Origin: Fen-1058 sp964398185
GTDB lineage: Bacteria; Chloroflexota; Anaerolineae; Fen-1058
Direction: 5' to 3'
Assembly: GCA_964398185.1 (NCBI GenBank)
Contig: CAYNML010000027.1
Span: 3,531-67,530, forward strand
DNA length: 64,000 bases
A model generated the notes under the pieces. That model saw nothing but the letters and a program-made list of their open reading frames with translations. It ran no database searches and was not told the DNA's origin. Below, one piece after another: positions 42,930 through 51,238 of the stretch. The translations under genes and the position numbers were made by a program. How positions within the stretch are numbered: position 1 is the first letter of the stretch; every line of letters begins with the position of its first letter.

Positions 42930-43220
42930 ATGCACACCTACATCGTGTTGATGAAGTTGACCGATCAAGGCATTCGCGCGGTGAAGGACGTCCCCGATCG
43001 GATTGAGGCGGGCATCAGGAGCCTGGAAGCGTTGGACGGCAAAGTGGCCGGGTTCTATGCCACGTTGGGCGAGTATGACTACGTCGCTTGTGTGGAGGCG
43101 CCAAACGAAGCGGTGGTCATGCGTTTCCTGTTGGCGTTCGGCGCCGCGGGCGATGTGCGCACGACGACGATGAAGGCCCTCGCGCGCGCCGAGTTCGAGG
43201 AGATCGCGCGGAAGTTGTAA
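42930..43220 (+). CDS. GYD domain protein
   Basis: 96 residues, a ferredoxin-like fold of the GYD family. Signatures are TYIVLMKLTDQGIRAVKD at the N-terminus and the LGEYDYVACVEAPNEAV block (the family's GxYD signature). Length is typical. Function is undefined across bacteria. It has a good ribosome site (GAAAGGAGG) and is probably cotranscribed with the toroid protein upstream. Confidence 0.9.
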   Translation: MHTYIVLMKLTDQGIRAVKDVPDRIEAGIRSLEALDGKVAGFYATLGEYDYVACVEAPNEAVVMRFLLAFGAAGDVRTTTMKALARAEFEEIARKL

Positions 43221-43302
43221 CACCTGCGCCCGGCGGAATGTGGTATGCGGACGCATCGATCGCGCGTGGTGACCGCCGCGCGCGATCAGGTTGAGGCGCG
43301 AC

Positions 43303-44172
43303 ATGAAGGGCAAATCCATTCTTGAAGTCCTCATCGTCTTTGGGTTGACATCCCTGCTGTCGTGGTGGCTCGGCGCGCAGCTGCAATCATCGGATTTTGA
43401 ATTGCGCCGCTGGCTGGGCGGCTTCATCTTTATTGCGATCTCGCTGATCATCATGGCGTTGACGCGGCGGCCGTGGCGCGAGTATGGCTTAACGCTGAAG
43501 GACTGGCGCTTGAGTTTTGACATCGGCATGACGGGCTACGTGGCGCGCTTCATTCCGGTCGGCGCGGTGTTCGCGGTGATCCTGCTCGGCATGAGTTATC
43601 TAACGTGGCTGGGCGGCGCGATCGTTTTTGTGGCAGAGATCGCCGGCATCTGGCTGCTGCTGACGATGCTCAGGCGGCAGGATGCGAAAGATCCGTCGGG
43701 CGATGTGCGCCGATCGAAGGTGAAGCACAACGTCATCCTGCTTGGCGGCCTGTTGCTGCTCCCGATCGCGCTGAGCATCTTCACCGGCCGCGCGGTGCTG
43801 TTGATCACCTCGACCGTGCTATGGCAGTTGATCGTGTCGGGCTTCGGGGAGGAGATCCGCTATCGGGGGTATTACCAATCGCGCGTGAATCAGGAGTTCG
43901 GCAGGCCGTATCAGCTCATGGGCATTCACTTCGGGCCGGGCTTGATCGTCTCGTCGATCTTGTTTGGACTGTCGCACGCGTTCAACACGTTCAATCCGCT
44001 GATCGGTCAATACGATCTGGCGTGGCCGTGGGCGCTGTTCACGCTGGCGGGCGGTTTCTTCTTCGGCCTGCTGCGCGAGAAGACCGACGACGTGATCGCG
44101 TGCACCATCGCGCACGGCGGACTCGACGCGGTAGGTGAGGGATTGGCGATCGTGATGGGGTTGACGTTGTGA
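43303..44172 (+). CDS. CPBP-family intramembrane metalloprotease-like protein
   Basis: 289 residues with about seven membrane helices. The CPBP/CAAX-protease motifs are GEEIRYRGYYQ (EExxxR), FGLSHAFNTF (FxxxH) and HGGLDA. Such proteins cleave or bind prenylated or bacteriocin-type substrates within the membrane; the substrate here is unknown. The ATG at 43303 is chosen over a TTG 12 nt earlier. A charged loop (about 125-150) separates the helical halves. Confidence 0.85.
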   Translation: MKGKSILEVLIVFGLTSLLSWWLGAQLQSSDFELRRWLGGFIFIAISLIIMALTRRPWREYGLTLKDWRLSFDIGMTGYVARFIPVGAVFAVILLGMSYLTWLGGAIVFVAEIAGIWLLLTMLRRQDAKDPSGDVRRSKVKHNVILLGGLLLLPIALSIFTGRAVLLITSTVLWQLIVSGFGEEIRYRGYYQSRVNQEFGRPYQLMGIHFGPGLIVSSILFGLSHAFNTFNPLIGQYDLAWPWALFTLAGGFFFGLLREKTDDVIACTIAHGGLDAVGEGLAIVMGLTL

Positions 44173-44177
44173 CAGAA

Positions 44178-44232
44178 TCCTGGCCGCGAATTCACGCGAA
44201 TGAACGCGAATCTTACATTCGCGCAGATTGGC
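44178..44232. repeat. CGCGAAT-word inverted repeat
   Basis: CCGCGAATTCACGCGAATGA and further CGCGAAT words on the left are mirrored by ATTCGCG words ending in TTTATTCGCGG. Related words occur in the element at 19550-19742. It lies between convergent genes. Confidence 0.65.
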
Positions 44233-44234
44233 GT

Positions 44235-44675
44235 TTATTCGCGGCGGATCAAGATCATCTCTTCGTCATCCTCACCCTTGAATGTGAAGCCGCACTTCTC
44301 CAACACGCGGATCGAGGCCACGTTGTGCTTGACCACATGCGCATAAAGCGGGCGCGCTGTGATCTGTTCCAGAAACAGCGACAGCGCCTGCGTAGCGATG
44401 CCCTTGCCCCAGAACTCGCGGCCCAGCCAGTAGCCCACTTCACGCTCCTCGTCATGCTCCCAACTCACGATGTTGCCCGCCACCTGATCGCCGTAGAGGA
44501 TGGTCTTGTGGATGTTGCTTGCGTTGGGCAGATTCTTAGCCCAGTGCGCCATAAAGGCGTCTCGATCGCGGGCAGGAAATCCGGCCATCTCGTTGGCGAT
44601 TGGATCACGTTGCTGCTCGAAGAAGATGGGGAGATCGCTGGCGATGATGTTGCGCAAGAGAACGGTGTTGGGCAT
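44235..44675 (-). CDS. GNAT acetyltransferase (RimJ/RimL type)
   Basis: 146 residues, near the size of small GNAT enzymes. VLLRNIIASDLPIFFEQQRDP at the start, YWLGREFWGKGIATQALSLF (acetyl-CoA loop) and NVASIRVLEKCGF are the family signatures. It probably acetylates an amino group. It starts 4 nt from the 117-bp tandem array, which occupies its promoter region. Confidence 0.9.
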   Translation of the reverse strand: MPNTVLLRNIIASDLPIFFEQQRDPIANEMAGFPARDRDAFMAHWAKNLPNASNIHKTILYGDQVAGNIVSWEHDEEREVGYWLGREFWGKGIATQALSLFLEQITARPLYAHVVKHNVASIRVLEKCGFTFKGEDDEEMILIRRE

Positions 44676-44679
44676 GGTC

Positions 44680-45246
44680 AGACCTCGGAGGTTTTGATCG
44701 GCCTGATAGCCGTACCTGATTATCGATCAGATCGATCATCTTGTCACGCTTGCCAGTCTGTGAAAACCTCCGAGGTCTACACTGTCGCACTCGCCAAGAC
44801 CTCGGAGGTTTTGATCGACCGGGTAGCCTTGTCTGATTATCAACCAGATCGATGATCTTGTCACGCCGGCCAATCCATGAAAACCTCCGAGGTCTGCGTC
44901 GTCACGCCTGCCAAGACCTCGGAGGTTTTGATCGACCGGGTAGCCTTGTCTGATTATCAACCAGATCGATGATCTTGTCACGCCGGCCAATCCATGAAAA
45001 CCTCCGAGGTCTGCGTCGTCACGCCTGCCAAGACCTCGGAGGTTTTGATCGACCGGGTAGCCTTGTCTGATTATCAACCAGATCGATGATCTTGTCACGC
45101 CGGCCAATCCATGAAAACCTCCGAGGTCTGCGTCGTCACGCCTGCCAAGACCTCGGAGGTTTTGATCGACCGGGTAGCCTTGTCTGATTATCAACCAGAT
45201 CGATGATCTTGTCACGCCAGTCAATCCATAAAAACCTCCGAGGTCT
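44680..45246. repeat. 117-bp tandem array (five copies) with 16-bp inverted arms
   Basis: Copies begin at 44680, 44797, 44914, 45031 and 45148, exactly 117 bp apart; the last is about 99 bp. Each starts AGACCTCGGAGGTTTT and carries the perfect complement AAAACCTCCGAGGTCT near its end, so each folds into a long hairpin. Copies 2-4 are almost identical and the first diverges, suggesting recent amplification. A 162-residue reading frame across it is a by-product of the 39-codon period. The gap 44676-45296 contains no gene. Confidence 0.95.
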
Positions 45247-45272
45247 TTTCACCTTCCCCTTGCCATCAGGTG

Positions 45273-45290
45273 TATACTGAAATTGGAGGG
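45273..45290 (+). promoter_or_regulatory. Orphan promoter-like end next to the array
   Basis: GGTGTATACTGAAATTGGAGG contains TATACT (45273-45278) and a ribosome-site-like GGAGGGTG. The same GGTGTATACTGAA text lies before the toroid gene at 41909, but here no plus-strand gene follows. No convincing -35 box is visible. Confidence 0.35.
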
Positions 45291-45296
45291 TGATCG

Positions 45297-46265
45297 TCAC
45301 CACCACGCCCGCTTGAGGCGATGCCGTTCGTCGAGGCGCTGCAAGCCGATTTGCTGTGCGTACTCGATGGCGCTCTGAAATTCGTCAAGTGTGATACGGC
45401 GATTGAGCTCAGGATATTTCGTGAAGGAGACTTTGTTCGAGGGGTAATACTGCGCCATGAGGTTGATGTAGGTATCCAGTGACACTTCTTCCGCCAGAAA
45501 GCGCAGGATCGTTTTCGTATCATCGAGGCAGCCGGGCATGACCAGATGGCGCACCAACACGCCGCGCAGCGCGATGCCGCACTCATCGAACTTCAGCGCG
45601 CCGACCTGCCGATGCATCTCTTTGATCGCGTGCCGCGCGGCCTCAGGATAATCTTTGGCCTTCAGATATTTCAGGGAAAGTTGCTCGTCCCAGAATTTGA
45701 AATCTGGCATGTAGATGTCGATCACACCGTCGAGCAGACGCAGGCTTGCGGCGGAATCATACGCGGAGGTGTTGTACACGATCGGCAATCTCAAGCCTTG
45801 TTCGACGGCGCTGACCAGCGCCTCCAGCACCTGCGGCACCACGTGCTCGGGCGTGACGAAGTTAATGTTGTGACAGCCGCTGGCCTGCAGGCGCAGCATC
45901 ATCGCGGCGAGTTGTTGCGGTGACGTGGTCGCGCCCTCGCCGAGTTGGCTGGTCTCGAAGTTCTGGCAGAAGACGCAGCGCAGGTTGCACCACGCGAAGA
46001 AGATCGTGCCGCTGCCGTGCCAGCCGCGCAGGCAGTCTTCCTCGCCATGATGGGCGAAATGGCTGCTGGTCACCGCGTAACGTCCGGTCTGGCAGGCGGC
46101 CTTGCGATCGGACAGTCGATCGACGCCGCAGTTACGCGGGCAGAGGCGGCACGCGGCGAGCAGATCGATCGCCTGCTGGGCGCGGCGCTGCAGCTCGCCC
46201 GATCGATACAGCGCCAGATAGGCCGGCTCGAATTCGCGGGCGGGGATGAAGAATCGATCGGACAT
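45297..46265 (-). CDS. Radical SAM protein, pyruvate-formate-lyase-activating-like (COG1313)
   Basis: 322 residues from the ATG at 46265. N-terminal cysteines (CRLCPRNCGVDR) precede the radical SAM motif CNLRCVFCQNFETS (C-x3-C-x2-C). YNTSAYD and MPDFKFWDEQ are typical of this uncharacterised branch near AmmeMemoRadiSam proteins. No glycyl radical enzyme is in the window, so the target is unknown. It is divergent from the MTH938-like gene. Confidence 0.88.
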   Translation of the reverse strand: MSDRFFIPAREFEPAYLALYRSGELQRRAQQAIDLLAACRLCPRNCGVDRLSDRKAACQTGRYAVTSSHFAHHGEEDCLRGWHGSGTIFFAWCNLRCVFCQNFETSQLGEGATTSPQQLAAMMLRLQASGCHNINFVTPEHVVPQVLEALVSAVEQGLRLPIVYNTSAYDSAASLRLLDGVIDIYMPDFKFWDEQLSLKYLKAKDYPEAARHAIKEMHRQVGALKFDECGIALRGVLVRHLVMPGCLDDTKTILRFLAEEVSLDTYINLMAQYYPSNKVSFTKYPELNRRITLDEFQSAIEYAQQIGLQRLDERHRLKRAWW

Positions 46266-46315
46266 CGTAGCCTCTACGACTATTGTATCTCGCTTGTCAA
46301 CGAGAGAGGTACCAG

Positions 46316-46678
46316 ATGAAACCCAGGATCGATGGAACATCCTTCGGCTCGATCACCATCGCTCATGAAGAATATGCGCATGACGTGATCATCCGGCTGA
46401 ATGGCGAGGTCGAGAAGCGCAAGAAGAAACTGTCCAAAGCGCTGTATGGCACGTCGCACATTGTGTCGCTGGCTGAAGCGCAATACGTCTACCAGCCGGG
46501 CGCGCAGCGCTTGATCGTCGGCAGCGGGCAGGGAGGCAATGTCACACTGTCGGATGAGGCCAAGACTTTCTTCAAGCAAATGCAGTGTGAGGTGCAGCTG
46601 CTGCCTACACCCAACGCTATCCGCGCCTGGAATGAGGCCGAGGGTGCCGTGCTTGGCCTGTTTCACGTGACGTGTTGA
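46316..46678 (+). CDS. MTH938/AAMDC-like domain protein, copy 1
   Basis: 120 residues. PRIDGTSFGSITI at the N-terminus, LIVGSGQGGNVTLS in the middle and the conserved FHVTC end match the Mth938-like fold (small oxidoreductase-like proteins of unknown role). It is a paralogue of the gene at 46941, just over half identical by eye. The ATG at 46316 follows AGAGAGG. The C-terminal Cys followed by UGA is a normal family end. Confidence 0.85.
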   Translation: MKPRIDGTSFGSITIAHEEYAHDVIIRLNGEVEKRKKKLSKALYGTSHIVSLAEAQYVYQPGAQRLIVGSGQGGNVTLSDEAKTFFKQMQCEVQLLPTPNAIRAWNEAEGAVLGLFHVTC

Positions 46679-46694
46679 ACCGCAAGTGAATCGT

Positions 46695-46867
46695 CGTCAT
46701 TGCGAGCGTTTTTTGCGAAGCAATCTCCTTGCCATTCAGCAGACAAGGCCATCATGTCGATGATTGCTTCGTCGCATCCTTCGACTGCGCCGCGAACTGA
46801 TGCGGCTCCGCTCACGCCGTGCCCGCGAAGCGGCGGCGCGCCAGGCAGGATGCTCCTCGCAATGACG
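46695..46867. repeat. Enlarged CATTGCGAG-family element between the two MTH938-like genes
   Basis: CGTCATTGCGAG and CTCGCAATGACG terminal arms enclose 173 bp, about twice the usual length. Extra GC-rich sequence inside suggests a nested insertion. Confidence 0.8.
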
Positions 46868-46883
46868 TTTGACGGCCAGCATA

Positions 46884-46911
46884 TTGCTTTTCGCCAAAAC
46901 GGGCATATACT
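46884..46911 (+). promoter_or_regulatory. Promoter of MTH938-like copy 2
   Basis: TTGCTT (46884-46889), 16-nt spacer, TATACT (46906-46911), 29 nt before the start codon. It lies just right of the repeat element, so the second copy has its own promoter. Confidence 0.5.
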
Positions 46912-46940
46912 GAATTTGGCGAAATCTGCCGAGGTGGACG

Positions 46941-47303
46941 ATGAAACCCAGAATTGATCGAGTCGGCATTGGGCTGATCACCATCGCGGGCCGCGATTTC
47001 GATCACGACGTGATCATCCGGCTGAACGGCGTGGCGGAGAAACGGAAGAAAGAACTCTCGCCGTTGGTCGACGGGACCGCGCACCGGATTGCGCTGGCCG
47101 AGGCGCAGCACATCTACGAACCGGGCGCGCGCTGGTTAATCGTCGGTACGGGGCAAGCCGAGCACGTTGATCTATCCGACGAAGCCGCGGACTTCTTCAA
47201 GCAGCAGCAGTGTCAGGTGCAGTGTCTGCCGACTGCGAAAGCTGCCCGGGCGTGGAACAACGCTGACGGCGCCGTGATAGCGTTCTTTCATGTCATGTGC
47301 TGA
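46941..47303 (+). CDS. MTH938/AAMDC-like domain protein, copy 2
   Basis: 120 residues, same length as copy 1. PRIDRVGIGLITI, RLNGVAEKRKKELSPLVDG and FFHVMC match copy 1 throughout. The genes are head to tail with a repeat element between, consistent with local duplication followed by divergence. Function unknown. Confidence 0.85.
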   Translation: MKPRIDRVGIGLITIAGRDFDHDVIIRLNGVAEKRKKELSPLVDGTAHRIALAEAQHIYEPGARWLIVGTGQAEHVDLSDEAADFFKQQQCQVQCLPTAKAARAWNNADGAVIAFFHVMC

Positions 47304-47376
47304 AGACGAGACCAGCGCCGACGAGATCATCAAGTCGATCGAGTCGCGCGGGAAATAATCAAGGAGCGTTGTGCTC

Positions 47377-47895
47377 ATGGATTTTTTCGACGTCGTCAAC
47401 ACCCGCCAATCGATTCGCGCGTATCAAGACCAACCGATTGAGCCAGAAAAGCTTCAGCAGATTCTGGACACGATCAAGCGTGCGCCTTCGGCGGGCAATC
47501 TGCAAGGTTACGAAGTGTACCTGGTGACCAACCGCGACGTGATACAGGCGTTGGCGCGCTCGACCAACGGGCAGCACTTCATCACGCAGGCGCCGCTGGC
47601 GCTGGTCTTCTGCGCGCATCCGGCGCGCTCGGCGCAGAAATACGCTCAGCGCGGCTCGACGTTGTACTGCGTGCAGGATGCGACCATCGCCTGCGCGTAT
47701 GCGCAGCTGGCCGTCACGGCGCTGGGCCTGGCCAGCGTGTGGGTGGGCGCGTTCGACGAAGAGGCGGTACGGGCCGCCATCGGCGTGGGGCCCGATCTGC
47801 GCCCGGTGGCCTTTCTGCCGATCGGGTATGCGGCGGAAGCGCCCGAGCATCGCTCGCGCCGCGCGCTGGCGGAGCTGGTGCATCGGATTGAGTGA
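47377..47895 (+). CDS. Nitroreductase-family FMN protein
   Basis: 172 residues. MDFFDVVNTRQSIRAYQDQP (FMN-phosphate Arg region), RAPSAGNLQGYEVYLV and the C-terminal block (GLASVWVGAFDEEAVRAAIG) are nitroreductase signatures. Members reduce nitro compounds, quinones or flavins with NAD(P)H; the substrate is unknown. The ATG at 47377 lies 10 nt after AAGGAG; a GTG at 47371 is an alternative start. Confidence 0.9.
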   Translation: MDFFDVVNTRQSIRAYQDQPIEPEKLQQILDTIKRAPSAGNLQGYEVYLVTNRDVIQALARSTNGQHFITQAPLALVFCAHPARSAQKYAQRGSTLYCVQDATIACAYAQLAVTALGLASVWVGAFDEEAVRAAIGVGPDLRPVAFLPIGYAAEAPEHRSRRALAELVHRIE

Positions 47896-47902
47896 GGGCG
47901 GC

Positions 47903-47993
47903 CAGTCATTCCCGCGCGCTTCTGGCGGGAATCCAGTAGAGTCGCCAATTATCAGTCTGGATGCCCGACAAAAGCATTCGGGCATGACGTTGC
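47903..47993. repeat. TCATTCCCGC element plus GCCCGA hairpin
   Basis: TCATTCCCGCGCGCTTCTGG and CGGGAATCC are followed by TGCCCGA and TCGGGCA arms. The first part is a second copy of the 23147 repeat. Confidence 0.65.
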
Positions 47994-48009
47994 AGAGGAA
48001 AGCTGAGCC

Positions 48010-49620
48010 ATGCAATATCAATCCTATATCTGCGGCAAGAATCACTGGCTGTTGGAGCCTGATCTCAAAGCGATCTTGCGCAAGTATTGGCCGGATTGGT
48101 CACAGCACGAAGCGGCGTTGATCGACTTCGGCGCGGTGGCGGGTGGACGCGCGTATGAAGTGGCGGAGCACATCGATCGCGGCGCGACGCCGCTATTGGT
48201 AATGCACGATGTCGATGGCAACCGGATCGATCGGGCGCAGCTCAGTCCCGCGCACGCCGATCTGTTGAAGCGCATCGCCTTCATCAATCGCCCGCCGTAT
48301 GAAGGCGGATCGTGGCATCAGCATTTCACTTACGGCTACTTGCTGGCTGATCCGGGTTTGTATTGTTCGCTGATCGTCACCAATCAAACGGCGTATGCCA
48401 TCTACAAATATCTGCCCGATCAGAAGAAGTGGCTGGAGCTGCTGTTGTCCGGCGAGGCATGGGGCGCGACGTGGATGACGGAAACGCACGGCGGCAGCGA
48501 TCTCGGTGCGAATAAGACGCTGGCGAAGCAAGTCGAAGGTGCGTGGAGACTGTACGGCGACGATAAGTATTTTGCGAGCAACGCCGGTCTGGCCGATGTG
48601 GCGATCGTGACGGCGCGGCCCGAGGGTGCGCCGCCCGGCCCGAAGGGTATTGCGTTGTTTCTCGTCCCGCGCCTGAATGATCAAGGGCAGTTGAACTATC
48701 GCGTGCGGCGTTTCAAAGAAAAGAGCGCCACACGCGCCGTGCCCAGCGGCGAGGTGGATTTCGACGGCGCGCAGGCGTTCTTGATCGGCGACGCGGCATT
48801 GGGCATTTACTACACGCTGGAAAATCTTACCGTATCGCGCCTGGCGAATGCCGCCGGGGCGATGGGGCTGGCGCGCAAGGCGCATCTCGAAGCGCTGTAT
48901 CGCGCGCAGGCCCGATCGGCTTTTGGCAAACCCATCGTCGATCATCCGCTGGTGCGTTACGATCTCACCGATCTGGCCGTGCGCACGGCGGCTGGCTCGG
49001 CGCTGCTGTTCCACGCGATTGATCACTTCGATCGCGTGTGGCACGAAACGCCGCCCTATTCCGATCGTTATCATTACGCGCGCTTCCTGTCGCACCTCAC
49101 CAAGAACCGCACGGCGGAGCATAGCTCGGCGGCGACGCAGTTGGCGATGGAGATCTTCGGCGGGCTGGGTTTTCTGGACGATTTCGGCATCGCGCGGCTA
49201 CACCGCGAATCGCTGGTGACGTTGATCTGGGAAGGCACCAGCAATATTCAGGCGCTGGACATGTTGGAAGCGATGCGCAAGAAGAACGCGCACGAAGATT
49301 TTCTCGATGAGCTGCTGCCTCTATTGAAACGTGCGGGAACACCAGAAGCCGATCGAGCCCGGCAGCGACTACAGGAAACGCTGACGCAGCTGGCTTCACG
49401 CGATGCGGATGACGCACAGTGGCACGGCAAAGATGCGCTCCGCACGCTGGCCGATGTGGCGCAAGTGGCGCTGTTATACGATCTGGCACAGCACGCGGGC
49501 GAGCGTTATGCGAAACTCGCCGCATTGTACGCGCGGCGCTTCAGCGAGCATGAGCCGTATCCAGCGTGGGCGCTGAACGATCGAGACGTGTGGTGGCCAA
49601 TCAAAGCTGAGATAAATTGA
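48010..49620 (+). CDS. Acyl-CoA dehydrogenase, AidB-like
   Basis: 536 residues, close to E. coli AidB (541) and longer than ordinary acyl-CoA dehydrogenases. The FAD/substrate block is WGATWMTETHGGSDLGAN, and EIFGGLGFLDDF and LIWEGTSNIQALDML give the C-terminal base region. AidB-like proteins are flavoproteins linked to alkylation stress or to unusual acyl-CoA oxidation. The radical SAM gene follows after 11 nt with a ribosome site inside the junction, so the two are probably translated together. Confidence 0.9.
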   Translation: MQYQSYICGKNHWLLEPDLKAILRKYWPDWSQHEAALIDFGAVAGGRAYEVAEHIDRGATPLLVMHDVDGNRIDRAQLSPAHADLLKRIAFINRPPYEGGSWHQHFTYGYLLADPGLYCSLIVTNQTAYAIYKYLPDQKKWLELLLSGEAWGATWMTETHGGSDLGANKTLAKQVEGAWRLYGDDKYFASNAGLADVAIVTARPEGAPPGPKGIALFLVPRLNDQGQLNYRVRRFKEKSATRAVPSGEVDFDGAQAFLIGDAALGIYYTLENLTVSRLANAAGAMGLARKAHLEALYRAQARSAFGKPIVDHPLVRYDLTDLAVRTAAGSALLFHAIDHFDRVWHETPPYSDRYHYARFLSHLTKNRTAEHSSAATQLAMEIFGGLGFLDDFGIARLHRESLVTLIWEGTSNIQALDMLEAMRKKNAHEDFLDELLPLLKRAGTPEADRARQRLQETLTQLASRDADDAQWHGKDALRTLADVAQVALLYDLAQHAGERYAKLAALYARRFSEHEPYPAWALNDRDVWWPIKAEIN

Positions 49621-49631
49621 AGGAGATAAAC

Positions 49632-50534
49632 ATGCACCTCGCCGGTCTGCATCTGCTGTTGACGTATCAATGCACCTTCGAATGCGATCATTGCTTTGTG
49701 TGGGGCAGTCCGTGGCAAACCGGCACCATGACACTGGACAATATCCGCCACATCGTGCGCGAGGCGCAGAACCTCGGCACGATCACGTCGATCTACTTCG
49801 AGGGCGGCGAGCCGTTTCTGTATTACGCTACGCTGCTGGCCGGAGTGCGTTTGGCAAAGGAGGCAGGCTTTGAAGTGGGCATCGTGTCCAATAGCTACTG
49901 GGCTACCAGCGTCGAGGATGCGTTCGAATGGCTGCGGCCTTTCGCCGGTCTGATCAACGATCTTTCAGTGAGCAGCGACGAGTATCATTACGATGAGAAG
50001 TTGAGCCAACAAGCGCGGAACGCCTGCGCCGCCGCCGAGCAGCTGGGCATCCCGATCGGGACGATCAGCATCGCGCGGCCCGAAGCGGCCGATCCGGCCA
50101 CGGTGGTGGGGCAACTGCCAGAGAGTGAATCGGGCGTGATGTATCGCGGGCGGGCGGCGGTGAAACTCAGTGGCCAGGCGCGGCAATATCCCTGGTCACA
50201 GTTCAACGAATGCCCATATGAGGATTTGCGCGAGCCGGGGCGCGTCCATGTCGATCCGCTGGGGAACCTGCACCTCTGTCAGGGCATCGTGATCGGCAAT
50301 CTGTTTCAGACGCCGCTGAAAGAGATTTGTGAGCGATACGATCCCGATCAACATCCAATCGCCGGGCCGTTGTTGCGCGGTGGGCCGATCGAGTTGGTGA
50401 GAGCCTACGCTGTGTCACATCAAGAAACTTATGCGGATGCCTGTCACCTGTGCTACGAAGTGCGCCGCGATCTGCGCGATCGGTTCCCCGGGATTCTGAC
50501 ACCCGATCAGGTGTACGGCGTCGGCCTGAACTGA
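49632..50534 (+). CDS. Radical SAM protein
   Basis: 300 residues, starting after AAGGAG 11 nt from the dehydrogenase stop. The cluster motif is CTFECDHC (C-x3-C-x2-C), near residue 14, with FEGGEPFLYY (GGEP binds the methionine amino group). Additional cysteines CPYED, LHLCQGI and CHLCYE at the C-terminus may bind an auxiliary cluster (SPASM-like). The substrate is unknown; coexpression with the AidB-like flavoprotein is inferred from the spacing. Confidence 0.88.
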   Translation: MHLAGLHLLLTYQCTFECDHCFVWGSPWQTGTMTLDNIRHIVREAQNLGTITSIYFEGGEPFLYYATLLAGVRLAKEAGFEVGIVSNSYWATSVEDAFEWLRPFAGLINDLSVSSDEYHYDEKLSQQARNACAAAEQLGIPIGTISIARPEAADPATVVGQLPESESGVMYRGRAAVKLSGQARQYPWSQFNECPYEDLREPGRVHVDPLGNLHLCQGIVIGNLFQTPLKEICERYDPDQHPIAGPLLRGGPIELVRAYAVSHQETYADACHLCYEVRRDLRDRFPGILTPDQVYGVGLN

Positions 50535-50617
50535 TAGGAAATTGTCAGCCAATCGTTAGGTCGTGCTGACGAATTGGTTCTATACTGACACCAGCCAAGG
50601 CGAACGCGCCAGAGAGT

Positions 50618-50646
50618 TTGGCGTTTCGAGCAGATTCGTTTATACT
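50618..50646 (+). promoter_or_regulatory. Promoter of the CoA-binding protein pair
   Basis: TTGGCG (50618-50623), 17-nt spacer, TATACT (50641-50646). A further TATACT lies at 50581-50586 without a good -35. Confidence 0.6.
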
Positions 50647-50697
50647 TTTGTCGTTGCAAAGATTAGATCATCGGGGGAAACCCTGTCGGGAACATCA

Positions 50698-50725
50698 AGC
50701 GCCCGCCAGTTCGTTGGTGGGCGCT
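50698..50725 (+). other. Structured leader hairpin
   Basis: AGCGCCCGCCA and TGGTGGGCGCT (11-bp stem, GTTCGT loop) lie in the 93-nt leader, 20 nt before the start codon, preceded by CGGGGGAAACCCTGTCGGGA. There is no T-run, so termination is unlikely. It may be a regulatory leader, but matches no riboswitch I know. Confidence 0.45.
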
Positions 50726-50745
50726 GCTATTTGGAGGATCGCAAC

Positions 50746-51207
50746 ATGGCAAGTCAAACGACCAAGGCCGCTGTAGAGAATTTCATCGGGCAGCCCAAGC
50801 TGGCTGTGGTGGGCGTGTCGCGTGATACCAAGAAGTTTGGTAACATGGCGTACAAGGCGCTCAGGGAGAAGGGCTATCAGGTTTATCCGATCAACCGCCA
50901 CGTGGAAGCGGTGGAGGGCGATCGGTGCTATGCCAGTCTGGCCGCGCTGCCGGAGAAAGTGGACGGCGTGTTGATTGTCGTGCCGCCCGCCGAGACCGAG
51001 AAAGTGGTGCGCGAAGCCGACGCCGCGGGCATCAAGAATGTGTGGATGCAGCAGGGCGCGGAGTCGGATGCGGCGATTCAATATTGCCGGGAGCATGGCC
51101 TGAACGAGGTGCACGGCGAATGTATCATGATGTTTGCGCCGCCGGTAGGCTCGTTCCACCGCTGGCATCGCGGCATGTGGAAATTGTTCGGCAAGCTGCC
51201 GAAGTAA
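50746..51207 (+). CDS. CoA-binding domain protein, copy 1
   Basis: 153 residues of the CoA_binding/YccU Rossmann family. KLAVVGVSRDTKKFGNMAYK at the start, VYPINR, the PPAETEKVVREA and the IKNVWMQQGAE blocks are conserved. GECIMMFAPP in the second half is typical of the family. Function is unknown; many members bind a nucleotide or CoA. It lies 31 nt upstream of a close paralogue (51239). It has a strong ribosome site (TTGGAGGA). Confidence 0.9.
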   Translation: MASQTTKAAVENFIGQPKLAVVGVSRDTKKFGNMAYKALREKGYQVYPINRHVEAVEGDRCYASLAALPEKVDGVLIVVPPAETEKVVREADAAGIKNVWMQQGAESDAAIQYCREHGLNEVHGECIMMFAPPVGSFHRWHRGMWKLFGKLPK

Positions 51208-51238
51208 TATCGAAAGTGACGAGACGAAAGGAATTCCC

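Noticed and set aside
44736..45224. Open frame of 162 codons on the minus strand with a 39-residue repeat
   Set aside because: It is created by the 117-bp tandem array; no start signals or unrelated unique sequence, so it is not counted as a gene.
46670..46678. Cys-UGA ends of both MTH938-like genes as possible selenocysteine
   Set aside because: Family members normally end in a conserved Cys, and no hairpin with a GGU loop follows within 30 nt.
47290..47358. 22-codon frame (MSCAEDETSADEIIKS...) between copy 2 and the nitroreductase
   Set aside because: It resembles an antitoxin C-terminus but is too short and lacks a clear start region; treated as chance.
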